Below are positions 35,101 to 50,200 of a stretch of 64,000 nucleotides of DNA, piece after piece. The notes below the pieces were generated by a model. It was not told the DNA's origin. It did not search any database and worked only from the letters and a program-made list of their open reading frames with translations. Within the stretch, counting starts at the first letter, position 1; each line of letters starts with the position of its first letter. The DNA comes from Proteles cristata cristata (Eukaryota; Chordata; Mammalia; Carnivora; Hyaenidae). Made by a program: the position numbers and the translations under genes. The stretch lies in the NCBI GenBank assembly GCA_017311185.1, contig JAESUZ010003105.1:434001-498000 (forward strand). Reading direction: 5' to 3'.

Positions 35101-38100
35101 TTCTTAAAAAATAACACCCTCCCTCTTCTCTTCTCTCTCTCCTTAAAAACTCTAAAATGGAAGTTCCATCCCTGAATTAGCCTTTTAGTTAGGTTGTAAG
35201 GGAATGCTTAATGGGCAGGTTTTTAGACAGAATGCAAACTGTTTACATTAGAATGAGGAAAGGTCAATTGATTACTTACTTAACTTTTCCATAAAAATAG
35301 GTGAAGAAATGTAGCTCAGAATTCTCTTCCTGCTTGTAGTTCACACATAATTAGTCAGTAGTTGCGCTTTTGCCATTTTGTTTTCTCTTTCACTTGATGA
35401 TAATATAAAATAAATGGAAAGACTGCAAGCCTTGAAGCTAGTAGGCACCATGGCTCTGCTCCTTTTTGTAGAAATCTGTCCTTAGATAAATTGAACTCCG
35501 AGGCTTAGTTTTCTCTTTGGTAAAATGGAATCAGTGAGAACCACCTTGAGGGATTGTTAATAATTTAAATACCTACCACAGTGTTGGCACACAGTAGGAG
35601 CTCAAATGTTAGTTGCTAGTTTTCTGATTATGGTTATTCATATTTTACTGTTTGCATAAAATTATTTTTTTTCTCTGGAGTATTCTTTCCTTCATGGACT
35701 TGGAAGGAGTCCTTACTGGCTGTCAGGTACAGTTCTAAGAGTTTAGCCTGAATTTATGTAATCTTCACACCCTGTTTACAGATGAGGAAATTGAAGCACA
35801 CAGAGATTAAGTAATTTTCCCAAAGTCACACAGCAATTAAGAGGCATAGGTGGGATTAAAATCCTGCCAATCTGGTTTGAGAGTCTGTACTACTCTACAC
35901 TAATCATATATTGCCTCTTTGTGCAAGTAGAGGGGAAGAGAATTTCTAGCTTCTTCTACCTAGATTCTTAGTCTGGCTTTCCTGCAGAACTTTGCCCCTA
36001 GGTGAAAGTCTTCTCTAGGAGTGGGTAGTCTCATAAATTGATTTTTTCCTTGCGCTTTTGACTTCAGACCTATAATTTTATGGGAAAGCTTTCTATAGAT
36101 GAGTGGTTTGGGATATTGGTAATGTTTGGTTATATCTCCTGAATATTATTTATCATATATGGAAGTTATGGTTTTTCTGGACCTAAACTAGCTCTTCTAA
36201 GTTTCAGGTAAAGTTAAACTGTTAATCACATGGTAAAGCCATGAGAATCTATACAGAGCTGTTAGTGAGAACTATGGGTGATCATTACAGTGTTTTGATT
36301 TTGATTTTTTTATTAAAATTTTTTTAATGTTTTATTTCAGAGAGAGCGAGAGAGAGCGTAAGCAGGGGAGGGTCAGAGAGAGAGGGTGACACAGAATCCG
36401 AAGCAGCCCCCGGGCTCTGAGCTAGCTGTCAGCACAGAGCCCGACGCGGGGCTCGAACCCACAAATCGTGAGATCATGACCTGTGCTGAAATCGTACGCT
36501 TAACCGATGGAGCCACCCAGGCGCCCCAGTGTTTTGATTTTTAAAATATGGCCTTTTGTGAACTGGATTCATCAAATCCTGAGAGAACTAGAATTGAGTT
36601 AGAAAATTAATTCCTTTAAAGTATAAAGACCTCTTGGTATCTTTCTTTTCGGAGTTCAGACAGAATTTGAAACTTGAGGGTGAGAAGATGAAAGTTCAGA
36701 ATAGTAGAAATAAGTATATCTTAATTTTTTTGCTTAAAAATATTGCTTATTAAAAGTTATTTTCATTTTGGGGTTCCTGGGTGGCTCAGTAGGTTAAGCG
36801 TCCGACTTCAGCTCAGGCCATGATCTCATGGTTGGTTCGAGCCCCGAGTCGGGCTCTGTGCTGACAGCCAGCTCAGAGCCTGGAGCCTGTTTCGGATTCT
36901 GTATCTCCCTCTCTCTGACCCTCCCCTGCTCACGCTGTCTCTCTCTCTCAGAAATAAATAAACCATTAAAAAATATATAAAAATAAATAAAGTATTTCCA
37001 TCTTGGAATTGTTAGGACTTAATTGATTGGAAAATACTTTTACATATTCATTATTTTTATTCATGGAAATACTTCAGAGGAATTTCTTAACATTATGATC
37101 ATTGTTATTTTTATTGTAGAGCATTTTTTAAATATTTATTTTTGAGAGAGAGAGAGACAGAGCATGAGTGGGAGAGGAGCAGAGAGAGAGGGAGATACAG
37201 AATCTGAAGCAGGCCCCAGGCTCTAAGCTGTCAGCACAGAGCCTGACATGGGGCTCCAACTCAAAACCACAAGATCTTGACCTGAGCTGAAGTTGGAGCT
37301 CAATTAATTGACTGAGCCACCCAGGTGCCTCTATTGTAGAGCCTCTTTAAGTCTCCTTCTATCGCAATAGACTTTATAGAATCAGTGGCAAAATGTACTT
37401 GACTACATAATACTTGGCCACATTCATAGTATTTGGATTTATTTTTTTCCAGATAAACTTATTTTAAATGTGATTCATAAGTTCCTTAAAAAATTTTTTC
37501 ATAAATTGAAAAAATTGCAGGCATGTGCTAGATTTAAGTATAAACAATATGTGTTCATTACCAGATTTTTTAATTTTGGAAAGATGAGGAAATAAGTGCT
37601 TTTTACTGTCCAGATTATAGTAGCATTTCTAACTTTGGTAACCATATGCAATTGTAATTAGCTTTCTGTTAACAAAAGACAACACTTCTATTTTTTTCCC
37701 TTCCCCTTTCTCCCCCCCCCTTGGCTAGAAATAAAAATAATCAGACTATATCCTATATTTCATTTTACAAATTTCAATCCTGAATTTCCTTGAAAATCTG
37801 ACAATATTTAGATAATTTTCACAGTTACTGAAGTGTTGTATTGTCTAATCTTATTTAATTATCTAGTGTGTTCCTTTTAAATAAATCTTAAAATGAATGA
37901 CATATACTTATTTGAGTGCTGAATCATTGTAGTTGTTACATGTTTTTGCTCTTAGGAAGATCCTCACTGTATTTGTAGTAGAAATAGAGAAAATCCCATC
38001 TGTCTTTTTCTTCTACTTCAGTTTTCCGTCCACCCTCTTATCCCCTATAAAATAATTTTTTTTGTTGGCTAAATACCCTTTTTCTCTTCCTTAAGTTGAT

Positions 38101-41100
38101 AGAAATTTAAACCTTTGATGCCATACTCTTGTCATTCAGAAGACTTCGCCTGGTACCCCCATGTATCCTGGGAAAAGAAGTAGGAGTGTTAAAGGTCTCC
38201 TAGAGACTTGGGGAAGGAGTGTGTCTCTATGTAGTACACCCCAGCTTTATTCTAGGACAGCCTTTGAGACTACAGAGTTGAGTAGATCTTCCCTAGTAGG
38301 GAAACACATGGTTAAGTTTGATTCTGGGCACAGAGAACTGAGAGAAAAATGCTAAGAGTGCCTTATAAGTACAAGACTTTGCAGCGATGAAATTGCTTAG
38401 TACTTCTTGGCCTATCACGAACCCATCCTTTCGGTTCTGCACCAGGTATCATTCATTAGCCTTTATGGTGTTGGAAGTGGGTAGCTGCAGCCCTTTTTCT
38501 TAAAATGTATTGATATTGCCCCATGTACTAGAAATTTTAAGCCAGTTAAAGTAGTTTAATTTACATATATAGGCATAATTTATTACATATACCTTTTTCA
38601 AATAAGATATAGAGTTAATTCATTTGTATAATATTGTTACTAGTTTGTGTGGGTAAGATGATTTTTTATCTTTGTTCTTCCAGTTTTCTAATATCTGGCA
38701 CTGTGGCAGGAGGTCATTATAGGCTGAACAGTTTTTTTTTGGCTTGCAGAAGTTACTTAAGCTATAGTTCTCCTTGCTCTCTTCAACAAAAATGATCAAG
38801 TTTCAGAGAGCAGAACACTGGATTTAATACTGTATGATGAAACCCCAAGTAGTCCTGATTATTTTTCTGCCTCCAGTTTTTAGGAGAATGGGAAAAAGTT
38901 AATACAGAAAAGTTAATTCAGGCTTAATTAAAAAGTAATTTCCCAGATGTGGCTTGTGTACTTCAAGTTTAATTTCCCAACACTTTGTACAACATTAAAC
39001 AGTGGTCACTGGTGGGCAATCATAGTGACTGTCAGATGCTTCCCTTTTCTTCAAAGGAGGATTAAAACATATGTCAGTTTACTATATCTCTCAAGGAAAA
39101 AAGGTATAATAATTTAAAAAACAGTTTTTAATAACAAAGGTTGAAATCAAAATGGTTTCCTATAAGACTAGTATCTTGACATTTGATTTCATTGTGGGTT
39201 TGTTGCAATTGAATAATAAATCATGAAGAGATATTTTTCAAAAGTGAAGAACCCTAGACACCTGAGAAATGTGTTGTGTAATGTGGTACGAATTATCTGG
39301 TCTCCAAAGGCGGCAGAATTACTAGTAAAGTAACAGGAAGTTAGTGAATTTGTAGTTTCTCAACTTTAATGGAGAACAAAGGTTGAAATTTTATCCTAAA
39401 CAATAACGTAGTTACAGAGAGAGAAGAGTGTGGCTGACAAATTAGACTCCAGGGCATAAACAGTTTCAATACTGTACGACATAGGGTTGTTTTTCATATT
39501 TGATTTTTACGTATTCTTATTTTTACTCTGTAATAGGTGGAAATATTTATTTTTTTGGTAGTCTTTTTCTTGAAAATCTCAAAGCATGCAGTGTGGTTTA
39601 TGGAAACATTACCAAGGCTCCAATTCATGAGATCTTTCTTTTCATGCCCCATTTCTACTAATAAGAACCTGGGTGATTTTTGAACAAATTCCTTAACTTT
39701 CTGTTTTTTTTCTCTCATCTGTACAATCAGGGGATTGAGGTTTGTGATCTATCAGTTTTGGCTAGATCAAAGATGCTGGGGTTCTCAGATGTGATGCTTC
39801 ATCCACAAAACAGTTTCTGTCTATTAATGTGTGTCCTACTCATGTGCCTTTTTTCCCCTTACAGTAGTAGCTTGGCAGGAACCCAAGTATTTTGCTGAGA
39901 GATGGTGTTAAGGAGTTGGTGGGGGGAGAATTTTATAGTGGGGAGGCTAAAATTGCACAGTAGACTAAATTGGGTGGGAAGGGAGGGCGAACATGGTTCT
40001 TGATACTGGGAGAGTAGAGGGTCTAATCGCCCTGTTTTATTTTGCTTAGGGTTCAGGTCAGATGAGAAATGAATCTGTGTCACCATAAGGCAAGTGAGAA
40101 GAGGCTATTACAGCAGAGAAGCTATTTGGAGAGTGCCTCTGCTAGGCTCAGGCGGAAGGAAAGTGGTGATTCTTTCAGGGGAGAAAAGGAAGAATTCTAT
40201 TAAAAATTACTTTGGAAGGATCCAGGGTACTTGTTCATATTTCACTGCTTTCTGTTTGAATGCAAATATGAGGAAATTCTCTTGATAATTATCTTGGTTC
40301 CTGAACACCACTGGGAGAAATGTAGGGTACTCATATTTCATTGCTTTTTCACATTTGGTAAAAATAGCAAGAAAACAGGGGGGTGGGGTTGGGAGAATTG
40401 TACCCTCTATCCTTTATAATGGGTTTTAGGACTGCAGCTAACACCTGTTAATCTCATTGTTCCCCAGGGTCATTGACTGTTCTGGCTGGCTAGATAATGT
40501 CACTTTCTTCCTCAACCCTCCTTATGTATCCCTTTAGAGCTTTGTGCTTGGTCAAGGTTGTGAGAGTAGTTGTACTTCCTTCTAGAACCTTTATGTATAT
40601 ATATACTTTAGGAGAAATGCAAGGTGATTGAATTTCCTTTACCTTTTAATTTTTTTCTGTAAAATAATTCCAAATTTTGTGTTTCACATTAAAAAATTGT
40701 ATTTTTGATCAAAAATAAGTCTCAAAATATTTTAATATTTTATGAGGGAATGTATTGCCAAGAATGATTGGTCAGCCATATAGAAATATTTAGTCATCCA
40801 TGATTTTATGTAGTTTCAATTTATTTTCTGGTTTTGATAGAACAAGTTGAAATCATCGCAGAAGGATAAAGTTCGTCAGTTTATGATCTTCACACAATCT
40901 AGTGAAAAAACAGCAGTAAGTTGTCTGTCTCAAAATGACTGGAAGTTAGATGTTGCAACAGACAATTTTTTCCAAAATCCTGAACTTTATATACGAGAGA
41001 GTGTAAAAGGATCATTGGACAGGAAGAAGTTAGAACAACTATACAATAGATACAAAGGTGAGTGGTTATGACTAAACATTTTGAACCAGGTTTTCCACAG

Positions 41101-42275
41101 TTGAGTGCTTCTGGCGAGAATTCAGACATACGTAGAACATAAATTGGGTGGATGTGTCCTACAGAGCTCTGTAGATCTGGAATTACTTCAAGAGATCTGA
41201 GAGAAATTATTTTCTTTTCACTAAAATTTCTTTTTAGCCTCTTTATTTCATCTTCCCTCATCCTCCCTTTTTTTCACCCCCATGATTCATTTTGAAAATA
41301 GTGACTGGGGGCCTGGATTTTTCCCCACATTTTCATAAAACTCAGCTGAACCGATTTTAAGAAAACACGGATAATAATTTTAACATCCTTTGAAGAATTA
41401 TATTCACTTTTAAAAAATTAAACAACATATAATAATAGATGAATAAAGAAAAAGTTAATAGTTTCTCCCTCTTTATTTTCCTCAGGGAACCGATATTTAA
41501 TAGCCTGGTGTAGGTCCTTCTTTATCTTTTATCTTTATCCAGAAATATATGTACAGTTTATTTCAAAAATTTTCCAAAAGTGAGATTACGTTTTATCCTT
41601 AACTCATCCCCAAATGTCAAAAGCTATGTGTTTTTATTCCTAGAGATGTTAGCAAATCACATACAACCACGCACTGTATGAGTGCCTCTTTCTTCTTTTA
41701 TTACATTTAAAAGTTTTGCTGTCTGATGAGTAAATACTGATAATTGGGGTTTTTCTTCAGTTTGAACAACAGATGTTTATATTGTTGAGATTGGAAGTGA
41801 ATTGCAGAATTTATAGTTTTTCTGATTTTCTCTTAAATGATTGTCATAGTAAAATGAACTTTGCTTTAAGAAAACTAAATTCTGTACGTAACTGTTTTTT
41901 TTTTTTTTTTTTTTTAATGTTTATGTATTTTTGAGAGAGAGAGATACCAAGCGAGCAGGAGAGAGGGGCAGTGGGAGAGGGAGACACAGAATCCGAAGCA
42001 GGCCCCGTTCTGTCAGCACAGAGCCTGATGCAGGGCTCGAACCCATGAACCATGAAATTATGACTTGAGCTGAGACCAAGAGTCAGATGCTTAACTGACT
42101 GAGCCACCCAGGCACCCCCATAACAGTATTAATTTAGAATGCCTACTTAAACAAAATATAGATAAATTCAGAAAAAAAATCCTTTTTTCCTGTATTGGAG
42201 CATCTGATTTTCTGAATGTGAGTATGGGACATTTCTTCACATGAATAAATGGAACTTTTAAATATCAAGTGCTCA

Positions 42276-42314
<39 letters not shown>

Positions 42315-45300
42315 TTCTGTTCATCTTAGGACTGCTATTTAAGGAACAAACTGGCTTTAAATATTATAGGGGGGAATATCTGTTAGAATATTACCATTTC
42401 ATATTGCTGATCTATGGTGATCATTTTTTTAATGGAGTAAAAAGCATTATTTTTTTCTAGTTTTAGGTATAACACTAATTTACTATTGCACTGCTATTTT
42501 TAAAGATCCTCAAGATGAAAATAAAATTGGAATAGATGGTATACAGCAGTTCTGTGATGACCTGGCACTTGATCCAGCCAGCATTAGTGTGTTGATCATT
42601 GCGTGGAAGTTCAGGGCAGCAACACAGTGTGAGTTTTCCAAACAGGAGTTCATGGATGGCATGACAGAGTTAGGGTGAGTATATAATTACCACAGGAAAT
42701 TAGGTATATTACTGTGAGAATTACTATGTAGAACTGAATTGTGTTACGAATTTTAAAGGTCAGTTTTAAAATTTACCAACCTACAAACATTGGCATAAAT
42801 ATGCTAGTTCCTTCCGATGTTTTACAGTTTTCTTGGTTTGTCAAGTTATCTGTGTAGTTCAGCCTGTTCCATTTGCATTATACTTTTATCATTTGTTTCT
42901 GAGGGGGAGTTTCATTAGTATTAAATTGCTATGCTTTAATATTTAACATGGATAAGTGAAATGAGCAAGTTATAATTTATTTCTTAATGTGAAGTTCTGT
43001 GAACTCTGAATTTATAAACAAACTCCTAGAATCTTGGAAGTTCCTAATCATTTTTTGTTTTACTTATACCTTGACAGCTGATTAGCTAAGTGTTGGGATA
43101 AATAAATTAAAAAGTCATGGGTAGAGATCTTACTTATGGCATCTAGTTGTCTATATTTAATGAGAATATGAAAAAGTATTCAGTCTATGGATAAGTAACA
43201 GGCTACCTTTTCTGTTTTTAGTGGATGATGAGTAATAATGGCTAACATTTGTTGGACATTCATTTTTATTTTAGGAACTGTGCTAAGTATTTCAGTTAAC
43301 CTCTTCACAACAACTTTGTGAGATAAGTATTTATATACCTATTTTAGAGATGAGGAAAGTGAGGTACAGAGAAATTATAGAATTAGGTAGGATTAGAGTC
43401 AGGATTTGAACCCAGGCATTCTGATTCATGAGCCTGAAGGACATTGTAATCAGTCAGGGTCCAGACAGCACAAAAACCATGCCAGTAATTTGAACAGGAG
43501 ACAATTTTTTAAATCACTGCATTTTGTAAAAGGGGTAAAAAACAAATTCAAAGGTGTAACAGCGGTGGCAGTTGAGGAAGCTGCCATCATCCTTGTGGCT
43601 GAGGGAAGTGAACAAGGAAGGAACCTAGAAATCCCTGCACAGCTGAGATTCAGACCTCAAGAGGAGAGGGTGTGGCTGCTGCAGGAACATGGTACCTGTG
43701 ATGCTTGCTTGGCCTGCCACCGTGGTAGAGAAGAAACTGGCTAGAGGCCACTTCAGAGCCTTGTGAGTCGCCACCATTGGTGAACACTGCTGGGAGCTCC
43801 TCGCACACTCAAACCCTTGCTCTGCAGAAAACAAACAAACTAGGATAGGAAAACTTCCTTCTTCTTCTTCTTCCATCCTTTCATCGCCCTCTATCGGTAG
43901 AACCTAACAGTGAGCCAGCTTCAAGAGAAACTGTCTCATGATTAGTACATTAGACTATCTGCATCATGAAATAGGGCAAAGAAGGGTAGGCTTAAGGCTG
44001 AGGAGCAATAAATTAATAACTGGTCTAGAATGTGTTCTACATCCCAAGCCAGTACTACCCTGAACTTGCTGGAATTTTCTCTGCTAAGATAGGTTTCATT
44101 AGAACTCACTTTTTTTCCATTTGAAACTGAATTCATATAAAATGTAACGAACTTGCAATCGAAATTGTCATCTACAGTCTAATGAGCTGGAAGGTGTTCT
44201 GAAAAACATAGAAGGGAAATACAAGAAGAAATGATTAGAAGAGGGATGGAATGATGGGTTGGTGGAATCTATACAAATTGAATTTTACTTTCAAGCGATT
44301 TTGTGGAAAATAAGACGGGTACATAGACCCTTTCAATTCCTTGGAAGTTGACTGCAAGTGTAGAAAAAACTTAATACTGATTTGAGATAACCAATTGGAA
44401 ATGGTGGGGGCTCAGCTGATATTTACTGTTATACTTTGTATAACAACACATTTCCAAGGGGAAGTGCTTCCTCACCTAAGCAAGAGACAGTGCTTTCAGT
44501 TAGTTCTAGAGCTAGACTCTTGTTACCATGTAAAGAATATCCACTGCAGTTTAATCTAGTGATTGTTATGGCGATTACCATACATTATCATTTGTTCAAT
44601 GCAGCTAACTTCTGTAGTTTGGATAGTCCAGTAAATTACATAATCAATTTCTTTTAAAAATAGTAATCCTGACATTTAATCACTCCAGACCTATTTTTCC
44701 TCTAGCTAATAACCCCATTCTTGTTTATGTAATGTAAAAGGATGAAATTTCAACTAACTGATATTTTTAAAAGTTCTACGAAATATAAGCTGTCATAGGA
44801 ATAAATTTAATCCTTAATTTATAGTGAAAAAGCTTATCTTTTGTACACTTGATTTTACAACATAGGTGTGACAGCATAGAAAAACTAAAGGCCCAGATAC
44901 CCAAGATGGAACAAGAATTGAAAGAACCAGGACGATTTAAGGATTTTTACCAGTTTACCTTCAATTTTGCAAAGAATCCAGGACAAAAAGGATTAGGTAA
45001 GAATTTTTTTAAATTATATTTGGTGCCTCAAATATGTTGTTGGTGTCACTTTTGTTTTGTGATAGAAAGTTTTGTGTTTTGAGCACAGAGTCATCATGAA
45101 AATACCAATTATTGGAAACCAGTGAGAAATAATGAACTTCTAGTTAATGAGAAAATACCATGCACATTCAATAATAAGGTTACCTTGGATACTATATCTG
45201 AACTACTGATTTTGTTTTTTTAAGAAATACAATATAGAAAACAGTTGTTAAAATTCTGACATACGTGTATACATTTATTTATTTATATAATGTATTATCT

Positions 45301-47187
45301 AGAAGATCTTATAGGATCATAAGTTATTTCACTGTTGATCTGTAGAAATAGCACTGTAAGATTTCTGAGTCATAGAATGCCAGAGAAATCTATTCTTTTT
45401 GGTTATGATTTATTTAGAAGCTATAAGAAAGAATAAAAGTGATGATTATCATTTATAAACTTATCCAGAAATCTTATCTGTAATCTTCCACTATTAACAG
45501 TTTAGGTCAATCAATTTATGCTGTATGTAATATCCATACACTTGTTTTGGGGATGGCTAGGGGGTATGGAAGTAAAAGCTACGGTGTAATTTGCAGTTTA
45601 CCTAGAAAGATTTGATGATAGCAAGTAATACACAATAATAAATGTGTGTGAGCATTTTAGATAAAAGGAGAAATGAGTAAAAGGAAGAATGGTTGGGAAG
45701 TGCTTCCTGGGCAACTAAAGGATATGGTATTTGGCTAGGCAAGGGAAGATAAAGAGGGACAGTTAAGAATGAATATCTCAAACTTGAGAAATAAGCTTGG
45801 CTTCTTTGTAGAAGAAATACTGATGTGATGTTAGTGGGAATGCTCATTTGGAGATTAAGTTGGTGAGATGTAGTAAAGTTCGATAACCACAGGCTTCTTT
45901 TATAAACAGGACAGAAATCTTTAAATTGGAATTTGTGGGCAATGAGAATGCACTGAAGATTTTGATGATGATGTCCGTATCTTCTATTTAATGTGTAGTT
46001 GCAGTGTGCCTGGCAGTGTGCTACATACACAGGCTGCTTCATTTCATGTTTAATGGTTTTATGAGTTATTTGTTCTTTCATTCAGTAATTCATCACCTAC
46101 CATGTGCCTGCCAGATACATACTAGTAGAGTGTGAGCCTTTTTTATCCTTATTTTACAGATGAGGAAACAGGCACAGGAAGGTTAAACAACTTAACCAGT
46201 GATGGAAGTGAGTTTGGTTTTGATTTTGAAGATACAGTAGTTAGGCTAATAGGGGCCTCTTGTACTAATTCATTTTTATATTTTAAATTAGAGGGGAAAA
46301 AGCATTGAGAAAAGGGATTATACTGAGAAAGTGGTTGAAAGCTAGCAAAGAAAGGATAAATGTGCAACATTAGTATTGGAGAATTAGCCTGAAGAGTGAC
46401 TGAACATGATTAAATTGATTGAAAATTTACAAAATATCTGTAAAGCAAAATTACAAATAATGAAGCCTCCTTTCCAACTGATTGATCAATTAAGGTTGGA
46501 TTTTCTTCTTGGAGGAAAATCCCTCATTTTAGAGGCAAAATAAGCTGGGATGGATGATCCGTAGGGTTAGTTTCTTTACTATCTGTGACTGTTAATTAAC
46601 TGGGCTATTTTTTCCCAGTTTCCTCCTTCTTTCCAAAAATAAAAACTGATTAAAGTTTTTGAATTTACATGTATGCACTAAAATATTATTTTTATTGTGT
46701 TTAGAAAGGTAGCATAGTATTTTTTTAAGTTTAAACAAAATGTTACAAATATAAAATGTTGATTTAAATGGGCTGAATCTGTTTCTTTAGTTATATCCCC
46801 TGTCCCTTATTGGAGCACAAAATTAACGAGAGTTTGGGGTGACTGTGGTTTTGGTATTGAATCTTAGGTTTCATTATATGTGGTAAAAAGCAAACAATTT
46901 TTATTTGATATTGGATATATTAATATGGTAAATTGGAATTTTGGATTATAGGGAAAATTGCAAAAAAGACTATACAGAATTAGATTTAAAAATTTATCTT
47001 ATTATCCAATAAGTATTGAGCTTAAGAAAATTGTAGTATTGTTTAATGGATATGGAGTTTCCATTCTGCAGAAAAGAGTCCCAGAAATTGGTTGCACAAC
47101 AGTGTGAATGTACTCCTGAAACATATACTTAGAAGTGGTTGAGATGGCAAATTTTATGTGTATTTAACCACACAGAATTAGGGGGGG

Positions 47188-47249
<62 letters not shown>

Positions 47250-50200
47250 CAGAGTGGGTCCATGTAAAATATAGACTTTGGATAATACTTGTATATCCTC
47301 ATTGGCTCATCATTTGTAAGAAATATACCACACTAAAGCAAGATGTTAAAAATAGTGGAAATGGCGGGGGGGCAGGGGGATGTGTTTGTGGAGGTATATG
47401 GGAACTGTCTGTACTTTCTGCTCAATTTTTCTGTAAGCCTAAAACTAAAAAATTCTTAATGTGAAAGAAAAAAAATGTAATAGGAAGGCAAATCCTAATT
47501 TCTCTTTTTGTTTTGCATTGGTGTTGGGTGTCAGGAAATGTAATGACTTACTTAGTTGAAGAACTTAATTAAAAAGAAGACAGTTTTCTTGACAGCCTTT
47601 CTAAGGGCTCACAGGGCTCTTAAATTACAGTATTTGGCAGAGAAGAATTAGAGGATCATAGGAGAGGAGGTGCGGCCCAAAACAAATTGGCAGAGTGACA
47701 GTGACAGCACTGTGGTTTATTTATAAATAGCTGTGCTAGTTATAATGAGAGCTGGTGTTTTCCATATTTTCTCATTTTCCTTGACACCTGATTTCCTTTG
47801 ACGCCAGGATAGGGTGCTTCCTCTGTCACCATCACCTGCCATTTCTTTTAGTCTTCTGAATCTTAGATTTGAAAGGGATTTCATAAATTTTCTACCCTAT
47901 CCAAAGTAGCATCCATAGCTCATGCTCATTTAGTTTCTACTTTTGAACACACAGGGATAGGACACACATTGTTTTAGGAAGTGGTCCTTTCTTGTCCCAG
48001 AATACTCCTACTACTTATCATACAGTTCCTCCTTAGAAGTGAACATCTCTTTACCACTGCGTTAATTTGTCCTCCCCCACAGCACGAGGAAATCTAATCA
48101 TTTAAAGATTGGTGTCACTTAACACTTTCTCCTTTTTCTTCTGGGTCAGCATTCCAATTATTTTAACTATTCTTCATTTGAGAAGACCTTTGTTATTCCT
48201 GTTACTGTCCCCTTTCAGGTGTATTTCTAATTTCTCAGCTTCTCTCAAAATAGACTCTTAAAGCTGAACAGAATACTCCATAAGGAGATTGTTTGTAATG
48301 GAGAACACTAGGAGTCTGTTCTTTTTTGTGAGACTGTCCATTCTGTTTAGTCAGAAATTGCACATTTGTTCTTTAGCAACCATGTCATGTTTAGGACCAT
48401 CCTGAACTTTTATTAGACTAAAGTTTACAGGTTATTTTCTTCTGTACTGTGGTTCAGCTAGAATCTTATGCCTGTATAATTGATTTAAAACATTTTAAGA
48501 TTGTTAGACTTTTATTATTTACAAATAATTTTATAGAGTGTTTTTAAAGTGTATTTTCATCTATATAATCCCATTTAGTTCTTGTAACAGCCCTTTGAGC
48601 TAACTAAAAAACTTACTCTCTTCATTGTAAAGATGGAGAAATTCATGGTCAGAGAGGCTGACTTATTAAGGTCACTTAACTTTAGAGTGGAACTCAGTCT
48701 CTGATCATCTGACTCCACATTCTATATTCTTTCATATTATGTTGTGGTAAAAGGAATATTTCTAAATAAATGAAGACATTGTGAATAGGATTGTTAATCA
48801 CCATTCCATCCTCTTATGAGTTGGCAACATTTTGTTTCCTTTATGAGTAGTGTTTGGATCTAGTCTCAGTTCATTTCCATGTTCATTCAGACTCAGTTCA
48901 TCACCTTTTATGAAATCTCACATTGCCCTTGTTGATTTTGCTTGACAGTGGGATTGCCTCTGTTTGCATTTTTACTGTATAAGGGCTTAACAGTTCATTC
49001 TGCAAGTATCTCAATTTTAGGCAATGCTGTTATTTGCTTGTCTCTTTTTCTCTGTCTTTGCCTTTTATTCTAACTATTGTTGCTGCTTATTACCTAATTG
49101 TTCACTTTGCTCTCTTTTCCTTTTAAAAATTACTAAAAATAAGTAATAGTGATAGCAAGAACTCCTATATTATTTCCCAGGCACTGTTTTAAGTGTTTTA
49201 TGTGTATTAACTTGTTTAATCCTTACAGCAATCCTGTGAGAGTAGGTTCTGTTTCCTTTATTTTAAACTGAATTATAGAGAGGTGAACTCAGTTACCCAA
49301 GTTGCCTTAGCTAATGATGGAGTTGGGATTTAAGAGGCTAAACTATAAATTACTATTTTAAACCACTTCTCTCTAGCTAGGCTGTTCTCTGTCATTCAGG
49401 CAGTTCTGTCTAAAGGGCAGTTTTTCCTATACTTGTGACAACTGACATTTTATCCCTGTACAATCTTTTTTTTTTTTTTTTTTTTTTAAGAGATAGAGAT
49501 GGGGCGCCTGGGTGGCTTAGTCGGTTAAGCGTCCGACTTTCGCTTAGGTCATGATCTCGTGTTAGTGGGTTCGAGCCCCGCGTCGGGCTCTGTGCTGACT
49601 GCCAGCTCAGAGCCTGGAGCCTGTTTCAGTCTGTGACTCCCTCTCTCTCTGACCCTCCCCTGCTCATGCTGTCTCGCTCTCTCTCTCTCCTAGAAATAAT
49701 AAAGTAAAAAAAAAAAAATTAAAAAAAAAAAGAGATAGAGAGTAAGTGGGGTAGGAGCAGACAGAGAATCCCATGCAGGCTCCACACTGACAATGCAGAG
49801 CCTGATGGGGGGGCTTGAACTCACGAACCATGAGATCACCACTTGAGCTGAAATCAAGAGTCAAATGCATAACTGACCGAGCCACCCAGGCACCCCAGAC
49901 TTACAGTCTTTTTGGTTATTCCCTTTTCATTTGAAAATATTTTTACTGGCTACTTAATCTGTGAGCATAGAGTCTGGAGCATCTTAAGTCTGTCTGGGTG
50001 AGTTTTCAAAAAGTCTTCACAAAGATGATTAATATTTGAGCCTTGAAGAATGAGTATGTTGTTTTCAAGGCCAAAAGAAAAAGAAGCTACCTCTGATGTG
50101 GAGAGATGAGCAAGTTCATTTGTTCAGAGGTGAGAGACATAGCACTTTTGATGAATTGCAAGTCAGTTCATTTAACTAGAAGTTAGAGATTTTATCTGAA

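Larger units (their letters stand above)
29141..40840 (+). other. DCUN1D1: DCUN1D1 intron 1
   Basis: An 11.7-kb intron, GTGAGG...GATAG. Its first 550 nt are CpG island. The rest is AT-rich with an L2-like relic, several MIRs, one short SINE and three CanSINEs. Read from the ATG without splicing, the frame stays open to 29560 (140 codons). No second exon was recognised inside it. Confidence 0.9.
41058..42505 (+). other. DCUN1D1: DCUN1D1 intron 2
   Basis: 1.45 kb, GTGAGT...AAAG. Contains an antisense CanSINE and a (GT)n. No other gene. Confidence 0.95.

Noticed and set aside
43406..43744. 112-codon ORF in DCUN1D1 intron 3
   Set aside because: Starts at the edge of a MIR and continues through unclassified, probably repeat-derived sequence; no splice sites matching DCUN1D1 phase.
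45602..46081. 159-codon minus ORF in DCUN1D1 intron 4
   Set aside because: Lies in old repeat-like sequence running into a MIR region, with a low-complexity Ser/Leu/Tyr translation and no family resemblance.
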